This document shows, one piece after another, positions 59,355 through 64,000 of a DNA stretch of 64,000 nt. The translations under genes and the position numbers were made by a program. The notes beneath the pieces were generated by a model. That model worked only from the letters and a program-made list of their open reading frames with translations. It had not been told where the DNA came from and did not search any database. The stretch is from Enchytraeus crypticus (lineage: Eukaryota > Annelida > Clitellata > Enchytraeida > Enchytraeidae), in NCBI GenBank assembly GCA_905160935.1, contig CAJHZI010000600.1:365001-429000 (forward strand), given 5' to 3'. The stretch's first letter is position 1. Each line of letters starts with the position of its first letter.

Positions 59355-60084
59355 CTAAAGTAATACCCTAATGTCAGTAAATTTATAATTTTTGCAAAAA
59401 AAATTTAAGTTTATTTATAAATTATCTCGCTCTGGTCGGACTGAATAATTTCTCAATAATTAATTTGTTTCAAATTTAATGCATATAAAATGCTCATTTG
59501 AGATACTTAGAGTATGCCAGCTGCTTAGTGTATGAGTGCAGAATTTCACAACTATATTTCTTTTAGCATGAAAGCAATTTCTAGAATTTTATTTATTTTT
59601 ACCTCAATTTAATATGTGAGCAGGAGTACCAGGATTTAACTTATAGTTCCTCTAAAAAGATATTGATACAATTTTTGTACCAATCTAAATCTTTATGGCA
59701 ATATAATATTGCCAATGAGGCAATTTTGCCTACATTTGAATAGTTTTAATTTGCATACTAATATACATAAGTATATACATATATTTAAATATATTAATAT
59801 GTTTGAATCCATATTAATAATTTTAATATTTAGTTTTTTATACAGATGTATATTTTGAAAGGTTATACCATTTAAATCTGTGTGCGAAAAATCGTATTAT
59901 AGTAAATACAAGTTTACTGCTAGAATGGCCAATTACTAAGTAGGCTGCATGTATTTGATGAGCAAGGAATCATTTTATGAAACGGACTTTCTTTGTTAAC
60001 ACGCACGTGGTGGCAGACATTAACATTATAAACATATCTTAGACTATTTTTGCATCTAATTTCTTTTATCCTATTTTCCTTTCT

Positions 60085-60565
60085 CCTGTGGTTCAAAGAA
60101 TTAAGTATAAAATTGCTCTGTTAACTATCAAAACACTTATCTCTGGTAAACCTTCTTACCTTTCTTATCTCTGAATCCAATATCAACCTTCTCGTAAGCT
60201 TTGTACTTCCGATGCCAAACTTTTCAAAATTCCTAATATTCTCACTTCGTTAGGTAGACGTTCATTTTCTTTCTCTTCTCTTACTGTTTGGAACTCTGCC
60301 TCCTGATCTTCGCTCATGTTCTACTACTTCCACTTTCCGTTGTAGGTTGAAAACACATCTCTTCCCACCATAGATTTTTTCATCTTGCTTGACTGTTGTT
60401 TTTATCACCGGACCGGCACCGTTTTTGGATCCTTTTCAGCACAGTTTTTTTTCAGAGCGTTTGGGATGAATCGATTTGTAGTGATATATGATGGGGGACA
60501 TCCCTGGCATCATCCTTGTATGTGGAAACAGACATTAAACCTTTATTATTATTATTATTATTTTA
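60085..60565 (+). pseudogene. LINE remnant: reverse-transcriptase C-terminus, 3' UTR and (TTA)n tail
   Basis: Frames give VVQRIKYKIALLTIKTLISG, KPSYLSYL, RKLCTSDAKLFKIPN, SFSSLTVWNSA and, after a frameshift, LPPDLRSCSTT and RLKTHLF. This is the usual end of L2/CR1-type LINE ORF2. The 3' UTR contains 'gggggacatccctggcatca' and 'gtggaaacagacattaaacc' and ends in (TTA)n (60544-60565). It stops about 80 bp before the C7orf57-like exon. Confidence 0.85.
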
Positions 60566-60642
60566 TGCTTATATTAATTCTGTAAGCCATATATTACATT
60601 TATTTTATCTTTTTATTCTTATATTAAATCTATATAAAACAG

Positions 60643-63070
60643 AAGGATGGACCGATGGGTACAACCCTGTTCAGCCCCACACTGGCCCGCGCGAGGCCAT
60701 CAAGACGTCCCCTCTCTCACAGATCCCTGGTATCGGTGACTTCGGCTCACCTCCCATCAAGCCTGCTCCCACTAGACAGTGGATCAAAGACAGCGATACT
60801 GAATATGTTAGACTCGCCAAACAAGGAGGTCATGCTGACCTACTCTCCTGTAAACCATTTCTTGACTTAGATTCTATATCAAAGGAGGTGAAAAGGTCTG
60901 TGCCCAGCAGTGTTACAGCTCCATATGCCACCACCGGTGTTGCTGCTGCACCGCATGTTAGGTTTGCCGCAGGTGATGCATCAGATGATGTTCAGACAAG
61001 AGCTGCTGAGGACTTCCGGCCTCAAAGCTCTGCATCCTCTATGGGGTTTGTATTTGAGCTGAAAACATGCCTGGCTCTGTTTACAGCTGGGATGCTTTTG
61101 CGTCTATTCTCTGTTTTAAGAATGTATGCATTTTGTGAGATATAAATTTTGTTGTATGGGTATGAATTCATGAATTTCAATGTGTGTGTGCACATGTGTA
61201 GTAAACTGTAACATGGATTTCTAGGATTAGCTTCTGCTGTTTTGTAGATATAAGCTAGCCATTATTATATTCTCGTGCTTTCACTTGTGTAACTTAAATG
61301 CTTTATTTATGCAGTATCCTCAGTTACGTAATAAATAAACTATTTCATGTAATGAAACTGAAATAATGTGGACTATAGTCATCTTGTATATTCCAAAATT
61401 GACTCTGAATCTGTGCAGAAGAGATGTTCTTTAGAAATGATGCTTACTAGAACGTGAGATTGAAAATCTTGTATTGCATTAGATAATCTTATTTATATAT
61501 TTCAGACAGTATGAGTTTGAGATTCCTGACGAAGCACCTCTTCCCGAGGAGTACTACAGGCAGTCCTATCCAGGTCATGGTGATCCATGGACTGCTGGCT
61601 ATGGTAATGGCTCAGAGCACAGTGGACTTAGCGATGGCGACAGAACTATTCTCACTGAGGAGGCTTACAAGAGAATGAGAGCAAAATATACCGACAGCGA
61701 CAGATCTATAGGAGTAAATCAAAGTATCTGGCTATTTCATTAATATTTTAACTATTTGATTGTGCAATTAATTTTTAGTTAGAGGTTTTGCATATTTTGC
61801 GTAATTTTGATTAATGTTTAGTCAAAGTAAATCAAGGCTGATAAAATTAATTATGAGCCAATATTCTTAAAAAATTCCTTAGCAGGAATAAAGAAATAAG
61901 ATAAATTTACATGCTAATTGACTGCAATTACTGCATAATAATTACAATTATTATTATGCAGGCTGAGCTGGTGGCTTGTTGGAAAGTTATTCGACAGCAG
62001 TTCAGTAGGTGCAGGGTTCAAATCCAGTGCTCTCCCCGTCGCTTAAATGCTACACTTAAGTGCTAAATGCGGCACTTAAATGCGTCGTTTAAATGCTATT
62101 CGAGCAGGAAACTGACGTTAAACTTGGCTTTAGCTTTTAATTTATGGGTCAATAGATTCATCGTTTGTGGGCACGAAAGCAGACTGTAAGAAATTGTATC
62201 TTGTACTTTCCAGTTAGCAGAACACTAGATAGAGATAAATAGTAACTGCTTGTATAAGTACAATTTCTAGTAGGAATAAGTACATTTGGAGTATGATTTC
62301 AATTAGTGTGATAATTATTTTTTATTTGTGTATTCATTGTATTAAATGTTCTTCGTAGGTAAGAAATATTGAGATATCTTGCATTTTTATATGCTGTCAA
62401 CTGAAAGTGTTTCTGAATGCTAGAGATAGTGGCAAGTTATCAGTGGTATTTTACTGATAATTACTTTTTTAATCATCTTCGCACTCTTTATGTAATTTAC
62501 TTTCCATTTCTGTCTCGTGTGATCCGTTTCTCTAGCAGTTGCAGTCTATCTTTAGACATCATCTCTGTCGTCCACTGCGGTTGATAAAACTGGAATAACT
62601 CAATTTCAAGTCTCGGAAGAGACGATTGGACCTTTGCACATGCTGCTGTGGAACTTCGGCTTCTCTTTACCTAGATTCTAATCTCTAATAGATATCTTAA
62701 TTTAGAATTACTAGACTTTGATTCATATTATGTATATTCCATAAAAAATATATATATTCGTAAATGATGTATATTCGTATTTGTTTATATTTGTCCATAA
62801 AAAAATAAAATTAATTTTATAGGCCATGTTAATGGTCTAACGTTAGATGATTCTAGAAATGGTTCATCAGAACGTCAGATGCAGCAACAGACAAATCGAC
62901 AGCAGACAGCTGGTAGGCAGACAGACAGTTCTATTCACGGCAGTCAGAAGCAGGATTTCAACGAGTGGAAAGGACCTCACAGTGTGACAGCCAATGGAGC
63001 AGTTGACCCAAATGATTCCTTGCGTCTGACAGAACCGCTCGACTTCAACGAATGTCAGCAGAATAAGTAA
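60643..63070 (+). CDS. C7orf57: C7orf57 homologue, three exons, first coding exon not found
   Basis: Human C7orf57 is a poorly characterised protein of about 295 residues. Exons: 60643-61045, 61506-61723, 62823-63070 (stop TAA). Phases agree and give about 288 residues plus a missing short N-terminus, close to the human length. The diagnostic blocks SQIPGIGDFG and QWIKDSDTEYVRLAKQGG match human SQIPGLSNLG and the WIKETDSEYVKLAKQGG stretch. The rest is low-complexity and poorly conserved, with an acidic EFEIPDEAPLPEEYY, a Gln-rich segment in exon 3 and EPLDFNECQQNK at the end. A strong donor-like GTAAGC overlaps the stop at 63067, so a further exon is possible. AATAAA at 63383-63388 favours the end given. 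The first intron 61046-61505 shows nothing else. Confidence 0.85.
61970..62135 (+). mobile_element. Family A2 tRNA-like SINE
   Basis: It has 'ttggaaagttattcgacagc', B box 'agggttcaaatcc', a locally expanded 'cttaaatgc' motif and the tail 'actgacgttaaacttggc'. It lies in the second intron of the C7orf57 homologue. Confidence 0.75.
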
Positions 63071-63382
63071 GCATCATTCAATTTACTGTCGTGATATATT
63101 CAATTACCCTGTATGGATATATCGTTGGCTTGGTGCAAGACTTTCGTATCTCGTTAAAGAAACGTTTTAGACGAGGATTTCTTGTTACTGCATCATCAAG
63201 TAAACGAATAATCAATTCTTAAAATTGGTAATTATATCAGCTACTTCAAGAAATAGAAAACTTCAGTGGATTACTATATTTAGTTTGTTTTTATGTATAA
63301 GTTAATAAAATGAAGTGTATTTAATGTAACATAGCAAGAATTTACATCAACTTTTATAGAAACTTTGGAATGTAAAAAAGAC

Positions 63383-63388
63383 AATAAA
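63383..63388 (+). terminator. Polyadenylation signal AATAAA
   Basis: A canonical hexamer 313 bases after the stop of the C7orf57 homologue. Another AATAAA occurs near 63304. Which one is used is not visible. Confidence 0.45.
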
Positions 63389-63772
63389 CGGCTTTATTTA
63401 TAATTAAAATCATAGCTATAAATAAAAAAGTTGGTTTTTTTATCCCTGTACAAAAATACACAGTTGGCCGTTTACGGGAGTATCACAGATTGATGCACAA
63501 TGAAAAGTCGCTTCCAACGATTTAATAATGTCAGTATGGCCAAAAATTTGAGAAAGGACAGTCTTGCACCATGCTGACGATATCTGTTGTTTACTGAACT
63601 ACCATACTGGTAATTGATTCTATGTGGAGATGCCTTTGACATATATAAATAAGTAAAATATAAAATCTAGATTGGCTGCACTTAAATACCTTCGATTTGA
63701 ATCTCAGATGTATCGTCTCTTATTTAAACGGATAATATCCTTATTTTTGGCTGATATTACTGCTCAGGATCG

Positions 63773-63876
63773 GGGTTTAGTGCACTTGATCTAACACGCG
63801 CTTCATTTAAAAAGTTAACTAATGTCGGTCCTGGTTAGTACTTGGACAAGTACCTTGGAAGACCAGCTGCTGAAGA
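63773..63876 (+). pseudogene. Diverged 5S rRNA-derived sequence (5S pseudogene or SINE3-like head)
   Basis: Near 63814-63850 it reads 'aagttaactaatgtcgg', 'tcctggttagtacttgga', the 5S internal control region and following stem. Upstream 'tgcacttgatctaacac' matches the 5S loop region more weakly, and 'gaccagctgctgaag' fits its 3' end loosely. The copy is diverged. It may be the head of a 5S-derived SINE running on past 63876. Confidence 0.6.
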
Positions 63877-64000
63877 AAATCTGCTGAAATATTTTAAAAT
63901 CTAGTGAGATTCGATTGAATGTTCTTGTAATAATATATCTACTTCTGAATTCTGATAAAAGCTTACTGCTATATTAATCCCTCTCATGTCCCTGTTGTTT

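Larger units (their letters stand above)
51289..60642. other. Spacer between SLC17A9 and the C7orf57 homologue
   Basis: It contains the SLC17A9 3' UTR with AATAAA at 51846, a 10-bp minisatellite, three SINE A copies or arms, one SINE B, one family C, LINE and D tails and a LINE remnant. Bases 51900-53060, 54530-56440 and 57230-57840 show no feature I can name. The first exon of the C7orf57 homologue should be here but is too short to recognise. Confidence 0.6.

Noticed and set aside
60385-60585. 66-residue ORF before the C7orf57-like exon
   Set aside because: It is the LINE 3' UTR and (TTA)n tail; the true exon begins after the acceptor at 60642.

Overview
The window is nuclear DNA from an invertebrate animal. 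It is AT-rich, coding sequence is split into short exons with GT/AG introns, and the spacers are full of non-LTR retroelement remnants, tRNA-derived SINE-like repeats, small hAT-type elements and microsatellites. The recognisable proteins are animal families, and a 5S rRNA fragment has an invertebrate-type sequence. The phylum cannot be fixed from the sequence alone.

Four protein genes lie on the + strand. (1) 547-10473: a protein-glucosylgalactosylhydroxylysine glucosidase (PGGHG/ATHL1, GH65-like) homologue, ten exons seen, first coding exon not found. (2) 14343-26254: a Disabled (Dab1/Dab2) endocytic adaptor, eight exons, 1193 residues, PTB domain followed by one very large exon with DPF, YSN and proline-rich motifs. 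(3) 37385-51288: an SLC17A9/VNUT vesicular nucleotide transporter, ten exons, 429 residues, complete. (4) 60643-63070: the 3' part of a C7orf57 homologue, three exons. Exon joins were made by hand: splice phases agree at every junction and the joined proteins align with the human families as I remember them. The four genes do not form an obvious pathway; nothing suggests they work together.

The spacers (10474-14342, 26255-37288, 51289-60642) and introns hold several dispersed families that I name A to E. A: tRNA-like SINE with a clear B box. B: second tRNA-like SINE. C: repeat ending in (GAT)n. D: repeat ending in (GATT)n. E: repeat ending in (GAGA)n. There are also LINE reverse-transcriptase remnants, a solo LTR with 5-bp target duplication, and two hAT-type elements with exact 8-bp target duplications. 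Many microsatellites here are the tails of these elements.

The most unusual points are: a 5S rRNA 5' fragment and a U4 snRNA 5' fragment joined head to head between 12-bp direct repeats (49089-49234); loss of all three catalytic carboxylates in the PGGHG homologue; intronic repeats that contain copies of authentic splice sites or exon edges in three of the genes; a 78-bp perfect palindrome inside a larger SINE inverted repeat (58929-59354); and a 3' tail shared by a LINE and several SINE families.
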